Part shown: in pieces, positions 47,008-58,301 of the stretch | How positions within the stretch are numbered: the first letter of the stretch is position 1 | Layout: every line of letters starts with the position of its first letter | Assembly: GCF_009363055.1 (NCBI RefSeq) | Contig: NZ_CP045292.1 | Span: 434,001-498,000, forward strand | From: Flavobacterium haoranii | GTDB lineage: Bacteria; Bacteroidota; Bacteroidia; Flavobacteriales; Flavobacteriaceae | Reading direction: 5' to 3' | DNA length: 64,000 nt | Made by a program: the position numbers and the translations under genes | The notes under the pieces: generated by a model | The model's input: the letters and a program-made list of their open reading frames with translations, nothing else | Database searches by the model: none | What the model was told of the DNA's origin: nothing

Positions 47008-47574
47008 ATGAAAAGACAAATTTTACTAGCTGTTTTGCTATTGATTTCGACAGTGTACTCAGTTAATGCTCAAAAAGTTGTAGCCGGAGTTAAACTTAGT
47101 AATACTTTAGTTGTTGAAGGAAATGATTTGGTATTAAATGGAGCAGGAACAAGAGAGAAATTTTGGATGGACTTATATGTAGGTTCTTTGTATTTACCAA
47201 AAAAATCTTCAAATGCTGCGGATATTATGGGAAGCGCTGATGCTGCTGCAATTAAATTAGATATTGTTTCAGGAATGATTACTTCTGAAAAAATGATTAA
47301 TGCAGTAAACGAAGGATTTGAAAACGCAACTGGAGGGAAAACAGCTCCGTTAAAAGCAAAAATCGATAAGTTTAAATCATTCTTTAAAGAAGAAATTAAA
47401 AAAGGCGACGAATTTATTATTTCTAATGTTCCAGGAACTGGAGTAGTAGTTTTTAAAAATGGTGTTAAAAAAGGTTCTATTGAAGGAGCTGATTTCAAAA
47501 AAGCACTTTTCGGAATTTGGTTGTCAAACAAACCAGCCGATAAAGATTTAAAAGAGGCTATGTTAGGTAAATAA
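47008..47574 (+). CDS. Exported chalcone-isomerase-like protein
   Basis: The ATG at 47008 gives MKRQILLAVLLLISTVYSVNAQ, a signal peptide. An upstream TTG at 46966 lies in the leader structure. The mature 165 residues have the chalcone isomerase-like (Chalcone_3) pattern: VVAGVKLSNTLVVEG, GAGTREKFWMDLYVGSLYLP, VSGMITSEKMINAVNEGF and FKKALFGIWLSNKPADKDL. The bacterial proteins of this fold are not known to isomerise flavonoids. The role is probably lipid or small-molecule binding. A terminator follows. Confidence 0.88.
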   Translation: MKRQILLAVLLLISTVYSVNAQKVVAGVKLSNTLVVEGNDLVLNGAGTREKFWMDLYVGSLYLPKKSSNAADIMGSADAAAIKLDIVSGMITSEKMINAVNEGFENATGGKTAPLKAKIDKFKSFFKEEIKKGDEFIISNVPGTGVVVFKNGVKKGSIEGADFKKALFGIWLSNKPADKDLKEAMLGK

Positions 47575-47591
47575 TTTTTCTAATATTTTAT

Positions 47592-47622
47592 AAAAAAGCG
47601 TTCTCAAAAGGAACGCTTTTTT
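47592..47622 (+). terminator. Rho-independent terminator after chalcone-isomerase-like gene
   Basis: The stem AAAAAAGCGTTC / GAACGCTTTTTT (47592-47622) is an A/T-flanked perfect hairpin with loop TCAAAAG. Confidence 0.9.
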
Positions 47623-47663
47623 AGTCTTTTCTTTTTTCTCTTTTCTCTTTCATCTTTAAGAAT

Positions 47664-47671
47664 TATATTTG
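47664..47671 (+). promoter_or_regulatory. priA: Promoter -7 box for priA, very close to ATG
   Basis: TATATTTG is followed by CTTC and then the ATG at 47676. Transcription starting a few bases downstream gives a leaderless mRNA. The ATG is supported by the conserved PriA start (MLYFIEVVLPLAVAKTFTYQV). Confidence 0.6.
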
Positions 47672-47675
47672 CTTC

Positions 47676-50126
47676 ATGCTGTATTTTATTGAGGTAGTTT
47701 TGCCTTTGGCTGTAGCCAAAACTTTTACTTATCAAGTTTCCGAAGCCGAATTTGACTATGTTCAAATTGGTATGCGAGTTGCTGTTCCATTTGGTAAAAC
47801 AAAAATTTATACAGCTTTAGTTTTATCAAAACATCACAATTTACCCCAACTTTATCAACCTAAAGAAATTCATCAAATTTTAGACGATAAACCCATAGTA
47901 AATGATATACAAATAAAACATTGGGAGTGGATTGCATCTTACTATATGTGTTCTTTGGGAGAAGTATTCAGATTGGCATTGCCTACGGGTTTTGTTTTGG
48001 AAAGCGAAACTATAATTTCTTCTAGTAAAGATGAAGTAAATAGGGATGAGGTACGAGATGACGAGTTTTTAATTTTAGAAGCTCTAGAAAATAATTCAAG
48101 TATTACAGTAAATGATGTAATAAAAATATTAGGCAAAAAAACAGTTCTGCCTGTTTTGAATAAAATGCTAAGCAATAGATTGATTGTCTTACAAGAAGAA
48201 ATAAAAGAAAGTTATAAGCCAAAACTTGTACGTTATGTAAAACTTCACGATGAGTTTTCAAATCAAGAACGACTTTCTGAACTGTTGGAAATTTTGAATA
48301 ATGCCAAAAAACAACGTGAACTTGTTTTGCAATATTTTCAATTGGTTGCAGTTGAAAAAAAGCCAATTTCAGTTAAAGATTTATTAGAATATTCAAATGT
48401 TTCAAATGCTGTTTTGAAAGCTTTAGTTGATAAAGAAATTTTTGAAGAATACTATTTAAGTCAAGATAGGGTTTCTTTTGATGATAAAGACGAAGACTAT
48501 ACGATACATTTAAGTAAAGCACAACAAGTAGCATTTAACGAAATAAAAGAAGGTTTCTTAAACTCTAATGTTACTTTGTTGCACGGTGTTACGGCTTCTG
48601 GTAAAACGGAAATTTATATCAAACTAATTGAAGAGTATATTCAAGAAGATAAACAGGTTTTGTTTTTATTACCCGAAATTGCTCTTACAACACAATTAGT
48701 ACAACGATTAACAGATTATTTTGGAAATCAAGTTTCAGTTTTTCATTCAAAATATACTAATAATGAGCGTATTGAAGTTTGGAATAGACTTTTAGATAAT
48801 TCGGAACATGCTAAAGTAGTAATTGGTGTTCGTAGTGCTTTATTTTTACCTTTTTCAAATTTAGGATTAATTGTAGTTGACGAAGAACACGAACCTACAT
48901 TTAAACAACAAGATCCTGCACCTAGATATCATGCACGAGATGCGGCAATTGTTTTAGCAAAACAACACGATGCAAAAGTTTTGTTAGGAAGTGCTACGCC
49001 AAGTTTAGAAACTTATTTTAATGTAACAAAAGGAAAATATCAATTAGTAACTCTAACGGAGCGGTACGGAAATGTAGTTTTGCCTGAAATTGAGTTGGTA
49101 GATATAAAAGATAAATATTTTAGAAAAAGAATGTCGGGACATTTTTCTGATGTTTTATTAGAAAATATTACCGAAACTTTAGCTAAAAATGAACAAGTTA
49201 TTTTGTTTCAAAACCGTAGAGGTTTTTCTTCTTTTTTAGAGTGTTTAACCTGTGGTCATGTACCGCATTGTCCAAGTTGCGACGTTAGTTTAACCTATTA
49301 TAAATTCAAAAATCATTTAAAGTGTCATTATTGTGGTTACACAATGGCGGTTCCGTTGCATTGTCATAGTTGTAATTCAGTAGATTTATCAACTAAAGGT
49401 TTTGGTACCGAACAAGTTGAAGAAGAGTTAAAGCAACTGTTTCCTGATAAGAAAATTGGTCGAATGGATCAAGATACTACAAAAGGGAAATTTGGTTACG
49501 AAAGAATTATTGATGCTTTTAAAAACCAAGAGTTTGACGTTTTGGTTGGAACACAAATGTTAGCTAAAGGTTTGCATTTTGATAATGTTACTTTGGTAGG
49601 AATACTCAATGCTGATAATTTATTAAATCAGCCTAATTTTAGAGCTTACGAAAGAGCTTTTCAGTTGTTGACACAAGTTGCTGGAAGAGCTGGAAGAAAA
49701 GAAAAAAAAGGTAAAGTTATCATCCAAACGTTTAATCCTTATCATAATACTTTACAGCAGGTTTTGAGCAATAATTTCGTAGGAATGTACAAAGAACAAA
49801 TCTATGATCGATTCAATTTTAAATACCCACCTTATTACCGATTGATAAAAATCACCTTAAAACATCGTGATTTTGAAAAACTTAAAGAAGGTTCGTTATG
49901 GATGTATAATGTTTTGAAACAGCAATTAAATTTACCGGTTTTAGGTCCAGAAGAACCAGCGGTTAATAGAATTCGTAATGAATACATTAGAACCATTATG
50001 ATTAAAATTCCAGTCGAAGCGCATTTAGGAAAAACAAAAAAAACTATTCAAAAAGTATTGAATAGTTTTGATGCTGTTGCGCAATATAGAAGCATAAAAT
50101 ATGCTGTAAATGTCGATTTTTATTAA
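47676..50126 (+). CDS. priA: Primosomal replication protein N' (PriA helicase)
   Basis: Restarts stalled replication forks: 3'-5' helicase that loads the replisome. The 816-residue protein has an N-terminal DNA-binding domain, Walker A in HGVTASGKTEIY, VVDEEHEPTFKQQ (DEEH box), and the zinc cysteines CLTCGHVPHCPSCDVSLTY and CHYCGYTMAVPLHCHSC. The C-terminal helicase motif TQVAGRAGRKEKKGKVIIQT is present. It converges on and overlaps the LytTR regulator by four bases. Confidence 0.97.
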   Translation: MLYFIEVVLPLAVAKTFTYQVSEAEFDYVQIGMRVAVPFGKTKIYTALVLSKHHNLPQLYQPKEIHQILDDKPIVNDIQIKHWEWIASYYMCSLGEVFRLALPTGFVLESETIISSSKDEVNRDEVRDDEFLILEALENNSSITVNDVIKILGKKTVLPVLNKMLSNRLIVLQEEIKESYKPKLVRYVKLHDEFSNQERLSELLEILNNAKKQRELVLQYFQLVAVEKKPISVKDLLEYSNVSNAVLKALVDKEIFEEYYLSQDRVSFDDKDEDYTIHLSKAQQVAFNEIKEGFLNSNVTLLHGVTASGKTEIYIKLIEEYIQEDKQVLFLLPEIALTTQLVQRLTDYFGNQVSVFHSKYTNNERIEVWNRLLDNSEHAKVVIGVRSALFLPFSNLGLIVVDEEHEPTFKQQDPAPRYHARDAAIVLAKQHDAKVLLGSATPSLETYFNVTKGKYQLVTLTERYGNVVLPEIELVDIKDKYFRKRMSGHFSDVLLENITETLAKNEQVILFQNRRGFSSFLECLTCGHVPHCPSCDVSLTYYKFKNHLKCHYCGYTMAVPLHCHSCNSVDLSTKGFGTEQVEEELKQLFPDKKIGRMDQDTTKGKFGYERIIDAFKNQEFDVLVGTQMLAKGLHFDNVTLVGILNADNLLNQPNFRAYERAFQLLTQVAGRAGRKEKKGKVIIQTFNPYHNTLQQVLSNNFVGMYKEQIYDRFNFKYPPYYRLIKITLKHRDFEKLKEGSLWMYNVLKQQLNLPVLGPEEPAVNRIRNEYIRTIMIKIPVEAHLGKTKKTIQKVLNSFDAVAQYRSIKYAVNVDFY

Positions 50127-50818
50127 AGCTGACTTATAGCTTCAGATATAACATCTTTTTTATTTCTACTAATAGGAATTTTTGTATTTCCTATTTCGGC
50201 AAATTTACTGTTAAACTTTTCAACTCGTTCTACATTAACAATGTAAGATTTGTGAACTCTAACGAATTTACCTTGTGGAAGTTCGCTTTCAAAGGATTTC
50301 ATGGTAGATAAAACTAAGTGATTTTCATCATCAATAATAATCTTAATATAATCGCCAAAAGCTTCTACCCATTTAATTTTTGAAGTGTAGATTTTTAATT
50401 TCTTTAAATTGCTTTTAATTATGATAGCTTCGCCTAAATCTTCACTAGAATCATGTCTTAGTTGGTGTAATTCAAGAGCTTTTTTAACAGCTTTTAAAAA
50501 ACGTTCTTTCGAAATTGGTTTTTGTAAAAAGTCGGTTGCTTCATAATCAAAGGCTTTAACGGCATAGTCTGCTTTTGAAGTAATAAAAATAATTTGAGGC
50601 TTAACTTTCATTCCGTCAAGAAGATCAAACCCATTAATCAAAGGCATTTCAATGTCTAGAAAAATTAAATCTACTTCGTGATGATTGATACAATTTTTTG
50701 CTTCAAGGGCATTGGCATAATCTCCAACTAAATGAAGGTTTGGAGACTCGTTGACTAGTTTCGTTATAGTCATTCGTTGTATCGCGCTATCATCAACGAC
50801 TATACAGTTTAGTTTCAT
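50123..50818 (-). CDS. LytTR-type response regulator
   Basis: A 231-residue two-component regulator: N-terminal receiver with the phospho-acceptor in DLIFLDIEMP (near Asp 56), Lys in DFLQKPIS, and a C-terminal LytTR DNA-binding domain (VEAFGDYIKIII, LSTMKSFESELP and FVRVHKSYIVNV). No histidine kinase is next to it. The 3' end overlaps priA. Its 5' side faces the rpsF promoter across 147 nt. The target genes are unknown. Confidence 0.93.
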   Translation of the reverse strand: MKLNCIVVDDSAIQRMTITKLVNESPNLHLVGDYANALEAKNCINHHEVDLIFLDIEMPLINGFDLLDGMKVKPQIIFITSKADYAVKAFDYEATDFLQKPISKERFLKAVKKALELHQLRHDSSEDLGEAIIIKSNLKKLKIYTSKIKWVEAFGDYIKIIIDDENHLVLSTMKSFESELPQGKFVRVHKSYIVNVERVEKFNSKFAEIGNTKIPISRNKKDVISEAISQL

Positions 50819-50903
50819 AGGCGAATAATTTTGTTAAATATACGTCAAAATCATATTACAATACAACACTTTATCGATTTTTTTATAAAAAGTATACTGC
50901 CTA

Positions 50904-50934
50904 TTTGAAGTTTCATTTAAAAGCATTACTTTTG
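50904..50934 (+). promoter_or_regulatory. Textbook Bacteroidetes promoter of rpsF operon
   Basis: TTTG at 50904-50907 and TACTTTTG at 50927-50934 are separated by exactly 19 nt. The leader to the rpsF ATG is about 30 nt. Confidence 0.85.
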
Positions 50935-50965
50935 CACCCACTTTTAAATATAAAATACATTTATT

Positions 50966-51307
50966 ATGAACAATTATGAAACTGTTTTCATCTTAAATCC
51001 CGTTTTATCTGAACAACAGGTAAAGGAAACAGTAAGCAAGTTTGAAGATTTTCTTACTTCAAAAGGGGCTAAGATGGTATCAAAAGAAGATTGGGGCTTA
51101 AAGAAAATGGCTTACGAAATTCAACACAAGAAATCTGGTTTTTATCACTTATTTCAATTTGAAGCAACTGGAGAAGTAATCGCTTCATTGGATACAGAAT
51201 TCCGTCGTGATGAAAGAGTTATGCGTTTCTTAACAGTGTCTTTAGACAAACATGCTGTAGCTTGGGCTGAAAGAAGAAGAGAGAAGTTAAAATCTAAATC
51301 AAACTAA
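50966..51307 (+). CDS. rpsF: 30S ribosomal protein bS6
   Basis: Binds 16S rRNA together with bS18 in the platform of the small subunit. The 113-residue protein has [38 protein letters not shown] and [20 protein letters not shown]. In Bacteroidetes, bS6, bS18 and bS21 surround the 16S tail and hide the anti-Shine-Dalgarno. It has a perfect promoter and is followed after 2 nt by rpsR. Confidence 0.98.
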   Translation: MNNYETVFILNPVLSEQQVKETVSKFEDFLTSKGAKMVSKEDWGLKKMAYEIQHKKSGFYHLFQFEATGEVIASLDTEFRRDERVMRFLTVSLDKHAVAWAERRREKLKSKSN

Positions 51308-51309
51308 TT

Positions 51310-51606
51310 ATGTCAACTTTAGAACAATCTGCAAAAGGAAAAAAAGAGGGAGATATCAGATATCTAACTCCATTAAATATTGAAACAAATAAACAAAAGA
51401 AATATTGTCGTTTCAAAAAATCAGGTATTAAATATGTAGATTATAAAGATCCTGATTTCTTATTGAAATTCGTTAATGAGCAAGGTAAAATTTTACCTCG
51501 TCGTTTAACTGGAACTTCTTTAAAATACCAAAGAAAAGTTTCTGTGGCTGTAAAAAGAGCTCGTCATTTAGCTTTAATGCCATACGTAGCGGATTTATTA
51601 AAATAA
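51310..51606 (+). CDS. rpsR: 30S ribosomal protein bS18
   Basis: Partner of bS6 in the platform. The 98-residue protein has the conserved [40 protein letters not shown] and [18 protein letters not shown]. The N-terminal extension (about residues 1-28) is typical of this phylum. The ATG is 2 nt after the rpsF stop. Confidence 0.98.
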   Translation: MSTLEQSAKGKKEGDIRYLTPLNIETNKQKKYCRFKKSGIKYVDYKDPDFLLKFVNEQGKILPRRLTGTSLKYQRKVSVAVKRARHLALMPYVADLLK

Positions 51607-51618
51607 TATTTAACTCTA

Positions 51619-51672
51619 GTTGTTGGTTTCTACTTATGTAGAACCTAACTTCTAATTCAAAAGGACAACAAC
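51619..51672 (+). other. rplI: Hairpin and SD-like sequence before rplI
   Basis: A hairpin pairs GGTTTCTAC with GTAGAACC (51625-51645) across the 66-nt rpsR-rplI gap. AAAGGA (51660-51665) lies 7 nt before the ATG at 51673, good SD spacing that is uncommon in this lineage. Confidence 0.35.
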
Positions 51673-52116
51673 ATGGAAATTATCTTAAAAAAAGATGTTC
51701 AAAATTTAGGTTTTAAAGACGATGTGGTAACTGTAAAAAATGGTTATGGTCGTAACTACCTAATTCCTCAAGGTTTTGCTGTATTGGCAACTCCTTCTGC
51801 TAAAAAAGTTTTAGCTGAAAACTTAAGACAAAAAGCACACAAAGAAGCTAAATTAGTTGCAGACGCTAAATCATTAGCTGAAGCTATCAAAGCTCTTGAA
51901 ATTAAAATTACTGCTAAAGCTGGTGGTGATAAATTATTCGGTTCAGTTTCTAGCGCTGATATTGCTGCTGCTTTAGAAAGCAATGGTCACTCAATCGAGA
52001 AAAAATTTATTACTAGTGGTTTAATCAAAAGAGTTGGTAAATATACTGCATCTGTTAGATTACACAGAGAAGTTATCGTTGACTTACCTTACGAAGTAGT
52101 AGGAGAAAACGCTTAA
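51673..52116 (+). CDS. rplI: 50S ribosomal protein bL9
   Basis: Two-domain large-subunit protein. The 147 residues include MEIILKKDVQNLGFKDDVVTVKNGYGRNYLIPQG (N-terminal domain), a central helix rich in Ala and Lys, and a C-terminal domain with GGDKLFGSVSSADIA and LPYEVVGENA. It closes the rpsF operon, followed by a strong terminator. Confidence 0.98.
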   Translation: MEIILKKDVQNLGFKDDVVTVKNGYGRNYLIPQGFAVLATPSAKKVLAENLRQKAHKEAKLVADAKSLAEAIKALEIKITAKAGGDKLFGSVSSADIAAALESNGHSIEKKFITSGLIKRVGKYTASVRLHREVIVDLPYEVVGENA

Positions 52117-52141
52117 TTTTAAGTTTTTAAAAAAATATTTT

Positions 52142-52172
52142 AAGCCCTTCATTTATTTGAAGGGCTTTTTTT
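52142..52172 (+). terminator. Rho-independent terminator after rplI
   Basis: The stem AAGCCCTTCA / TGAAGGGCTT (52142-52167) is followed by T's. Confidence 0.92.
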
Positions 52173-52183
52173 ATATTTACGAT

Positions 52184-52657
52184 ATGAAGTATGCACGTTT
52201 AACCAAAGAACAACTCGAAGAACTCCACCCTGAGTTCATCACTTTTTTAGCAACACAATCTATTGATAAACAAGAATGGGACGATCTTAAAGAGAATAAA
52301 CCGCAAGTTGCGTTACAAGAAATAGATGTTTTCTCAGATATGATTTGGGAAAGAGCTTTAACAAATGTTCGTTTTATAGACCATTTTTCAAATGATTATA
52401 TTTTCTTGTTTAAATGTTTTGATGACGTTGTACTTTCTTATGTTATTAATAGTGTGAACTCTAAAGTTGATTTTTTAACAAAAGAAGGAATTAACTGGTT
52501 AAGTGAAAATCTTAGTTCAGATGAGGTTGTAATTCAAAAAGGCAAAAAGGATATTTCAAATAATAGAAATGAAGCTTTATTTGAAATTATCAAACAAGGT
52601 GGACTGATAAGTAAAGGAGAATTATACAGTAAATTAGAAATACTTTTAAATCAATAA
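52184..52657 (+). CDS. DUF6495-like protein
   Basis: A 157-residue soluble protein. ATG at 52184 is chosen (MKYARLTKEQLEELHPEF); a TTG 27 nt upstream lies in the terminator. The N-terminus FLATQSIDKQEW and DVFSDMIWERALTNV resemble DUF6495. No function is known. A TATATTTA sequence at 52172-52179, a near-match to the -7 box, ends 4 nt before the ATG. ligA follows 6 nt downstream, so the two genes likely share a transcript. Confidence 0.8.
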   Translation: MKYARLTKEQLEELHPEFITFLATQSIDKQEWDDLKENKPQVALQEIDVFSDMIWERALTNVRFIDHFSNDYIFLFKCFDDVVLSYVINSVNSKVDFLTKEGINWLSENLSSDEVVIQKGKKDISNNRNEALFEIIKQGGLISKGELYSKLEILLNQ

Positions 52658-55336
<2,679 letters not shown>

Positions 55337-55339
55337 AAC

Positions 55340-56044
55340 ATGAAAATTAAAAATCCAGCACTTTTTTTATATTTTATTGCTTACGTTTTATATCTGTATT
55401 TTTTTAAAATTAATATAGACAAAGAAGTTGCGCTTATATTTAAGCCAATGATTTTAGCATCAATTTCTTTTTATTATTTTTTTAATTCCCAACAAATTAA
55501 AAAGAATAAACTGCATTTTTTTATAATAGGATTATTGTTTGTTGCTGATAATGCGAACCTACTTCAAGAAACAGTTTTTTATCAATTGGCTTTGTTTCTT
55601 TATATGGTAGTCTTGTTTTTATTCTTGTATTTAATACTCTTAGATTCGAAGTTATTGCATAAAAAAGTCCTAATTGAAAAGAGATTAGGACTTGTATTTG
55701 GTACTTTAATTTTTGCAGCTTTTGTATTAAAAATAATATCATTGTATGTTGTAAAACATTCTTTTCACAGCTATTATCTTATAATAAACTATATTATTGT
55801 TTTCTTGAGTGTTTTGGTTTTTAGTTTGTACAATTATTTCAAATTTAAAACTGCAAGTGCCAAATTTTTATTACTAACAATGTTGTCGTTACTTTTTGCA
55901 GATTTAACATCTGTTATTAACGTATATTATTACAAAGCTCCTAGTTTGAATTATTTTTCTTGTATCGCTGAAATTCCTTGTTATTATTTTTTGGTTAGAT
56001 ATTTTTTAGCTAGAGATGTTGAAAAAAATAATACAATTAAATAA
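55340..56044 (+). CDS. YhhN-like membrane protein, copy 2
   Basis: A 234-residue protein with eight or so membrane segments. IFKPMILASISFYYFF matches the first copy at the same position, so the pair looks like a tandem duplication with strong divergence. Family members may be ether-lipid hydrolases or only membrane proteins; catalysis cannot be shown here. Its 3' end overlaps the convergent phosphoesterase gene by 8 nt. Confidence 0.75.
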   Translation: MKIKNPALFLYFIAYVLYLYFFKINIDKEVALIFKPMILASISFYYFFNSQQIKKNKLHFFIIGLLFVADNANLLQETVFYQLALFLYMVVLFLFLYLILLDSKLLHKKVLIEKRLGLVFGTLIFAAFVLKIISLYVVKHSFHSYYLIINYIIVFLSVLVFSLYNYFKFKTASAKFLLLTMLSLLFADLTSVINVYYYKAPSLNYFSCIAEIPCYYFLVRYFLARDVEKNNTIK

Positions 56045-56951
56045 CTATATTTCGATTTACACTATTACTTTTTTGCTCGTTAGTGAAATAAAAATCTATT
56101 CTTCCTAGATTTATTCCGTAGCAGCCAACTTGGTTTACAATAACATCTTTTCCATCTAAGTTTTTAACTAAAGTAGGTTTGTCTAAAAAAGTGTGAGTAT
56201 GACCACCAATAATTAGATCGATGTTTTTAGTTTTTTGTGCCAAAACAAGATCGCTCACTTTTTCAGGTTCATTTTTATATTGATAGCCTAAATGTGATAA
56301 GCAAATTACAACATCACATTTTTCAACTTCTTTTAGATTTTTTACAATATCTGTTGCAACTTCAATTGGGTTGTTGTAAACGGTTTCTTTGTAAAGTTTT
56401 TTATCAACTAATCCAGCTAATTCAACACCTAAACCAAAAATTCCAATTTTAATACCATCTTTTATAATGATTTTGTAAGGTTTTACAATGTTGTCTAAAA
56501 TGGTGTTTTTAAAATCATAATTAGCAGAAACAAAATCAAATTTTGCATGAGGTAACTGTGCATAAAATCCATCAATACCATTATCGAAATCATGATTTCC
56601 CATAGTAGCTACATCATATTGTAACATAGTCATCAATTTAAACTCTAATTCGCCACCATAATAGTTGAAATAAGGAGTTCCCTGAAAAATATCTCCAGCA
56701 TCAAGTAATAAGACATTTTTTTCTTCGGCTCTTATTTGTTCAATAACTTTAGCTCTTTTAGAAACGCCTCCCATTCCTGGATATTTAGAATGAGTCGATT
56801 CAAATGGATCTATATGACTATGCGTATCGTTTGTATGAAGTATTGTTAATTTTTTAGTTTCTAAATTTGAAAAACTAGATAGAGTAAAGCCACCAACCGA
56901 CAATAATGCGGTAGTAGTAACTGTTTTCTGTATAAAATCTCTCCTTTTCAT
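56037..56951 (-). CDS. Tat-exported metallophosphoesterase, 5'-nucleotidase N-domain
   Basis: A 304-residue protein with a twin-arginine signal (MKRRDFIQKTVTTTALLSVG). It carries the calcineurin-like metal motifs HTNDTHSHIDP, LLDAGDIFQG, TMGNHDFDNG, LSHLGYQYKN and IGGHTHTF. It corresponds to the N-terminal half of UshA-type 5'-nucleotidases. The C-terminal half is the adjacent gene upstream, with TAATG overlap, so the enzyme is encoded in two parts. Confidence 0.93.
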   Translation of the reverse strand: MKRRDFIQKTVTTTALLSVGGFTLSSFSNLETKKLTILHTNDTHSHIDPFESTHSKYPGMGGVSKRAKVIEQIRAEEKNVLLLDAGDIFQGTPYFNYYGGELEFKLMTMLQYDVATMGNHDFDNGIDGFYAQLPHAKFDFVSANYDFKNTILDNIVKPYKIIIKDGIKIGIFGLGVELAGLVDKKLYKETVYNNPIEVATDIVKNLKEVEKCDVVICLSHLGYQYKNEPEKVSDLVLAQKTKNIDLIIGGHTHTFLDKPTLVKNLDGKDVIVNQVGCYGINLGRIDFYFTNEQKSNSVNRNIVI

Positions 56952-57732
56952 TATTCCTCAATTATATGTTTAGTTGTAATATTAGGGATTGTATCTACTT
57001 TTTTGAAATAATCAATAAATAGATTTCTCAATTTATAATCAATGTCATATTTTTCGTTACTTGAAGTAAAGAAATTCATATTGTCACCGCCATTTGCTAA
57101 ATAATCAGATGTAGCAACATAATATACTTTAGAAATTTCTATAGGTTTATCATTTACAAGAATTTTATCTACAAGAACTTGATTGTCTTTTGTGTAAATA
57201 GTTAAACCAAAAAGCGGATGAGGTTTTCTTTCTTTAATGATATATTTGGCTAAATCAATAATTTTATCACCAGTTAAAGCTACAACAATGACACTGTTTT
57301 CAAAAGGCATAATATCATAAGCAGTTTTGGTAGTTACATTGCCTTTGGGAATTATAGAACGAATTCCGCCGTGATTTAATAAACAAATGTCAATATCCTT
57401 TCCTGTTCTATTTTTAAAAACAGGGTTTGCTAATTCGAAAGTTGATTCAGCAAATAGGTTTCCAATGTTAGTTTCCCATTTACCTTTGCTTTTGTCTTGA
57501 TCAATAGGATTGTAAGCTAAAACACTACTTAAATCTTTACTTATGTTTTCGCGGTAAGGAAGAATAAAATTTTCTAAAGAATTATCTCCAATAATTGTAT
57601 TTTCAATAGGAATTTTAGAAGTTTTTATCTCATAAATAACATTTTCTTTTGTCTTGCACGATGTAAATGACAAAAATGTTAATAAAAAACAAAATAAACA
57701 TTTATCGTAATATTCTTTTTTATTTTTACCAT
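56951..57732 (-). CDS. 5'-nucleotidase C-terminal domain lipoprotein (frameshifted)
   Basis: The mature part carries the 5'-nucleotidase C-terminal domain: NHGGIRSIIPKGNVT, YDIMPFENSVIVVALTG and VATSDYLANGGDNMNFF. The frame as read begins only at a TTG (57673). Adding one base to the T run 57716-57721 (A's on the coding strand) extends it to an ATG at 57732 and gives MVKIKKEYYDKCLFCFLL then TFLSFTSC, a proper lipoprotein signal. It supplies the substrate-binding domain for the metallophosphoesterase gene. Confidence 0.85.
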
Positions 57733-57753
57733 GTAAAAAAACATTTTAAATTA

Positions 57754-57761
57754 TAATTTTG
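57754..57761 (+). promoter_or_regulatory. Promoter -7 box for DUF6913-like gene and dapA
   Basis: TAATTTTG lies 19 nt before the ATG at 57781. Confidence 0.55.
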
Positions 57762-57780
57762 TACGATTCGTAAAAGTACT

Positions 57781-58299
57781 ATGTTTTCAAAAATATTTAA
57801 GGAATTTTTTCTAAAAAAAATAGTTAACAAAAGGTTATTAAGTTATCGGTTAAACGATTCTGATGACAAAATTGAAACTATTGGAATCATTGTAGATGAA
57901 ACATATTTTACCAATAAAGATAAATTAATTTCAGCTTTACTTAAAAAAGGATTTAATAAAGAACAACTAACAATATTAGTATTCAAAGAAAAAGTAAAAG
58001 CAAAAGAAGTTATTGAAGAACCGTTTTTTTCTTTAAAAAATATTACCATTTCAGGAAAAATAAATAAAACTGAAGTTGAAGGTTTTGTAGGAAAGAAGTT
58101 TGATTTGTTGATAAATTATTACGACGAACCAAAAGCGGTGTTAAATATGGTTGCTAAAAAATCTGCTGCTAATTTTAAAGTAGGTTTCAGTGATATTGAT
58201 AAGAGAATAAATCATTTAATAATTGCTTCAGATGTTGATGCAATTGATGAATTTGTTGAAGAGTTATTCAAATATTTAAAAATTTTAAATAAAATATAA
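57781..58299 (+). CDS. DUF6913-like protein
   Basis: A 172-residue soluble protein with an alternating alpha/beta pattern: [40 protein letters not shown] and [17 protein letters not shown]. Its position directly before dapA (2 nt) is the one DUF6913 proteins occupy in Flavobacteria; the family name is tentative. Function unknown. Probably cotranscribed with dapA. Confidence 0.7.
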   Translation: MFSKIFKEFFLKKIVNKRLLSYRLNDSDDKIETIGIIVDETYFTNKDKLISALLKKGFNKEQLTILVFKEKVKAKEVIEEPFFSLKNITISGKINKTEVEGFVGKKFDLLINYYDEPKAVLNMVAKKSAANFKVGFSDIDKRINHLIIASDVDAIDEFVEELFKYLKILNKI

Positions 58300-58301
58300 A
58301 A

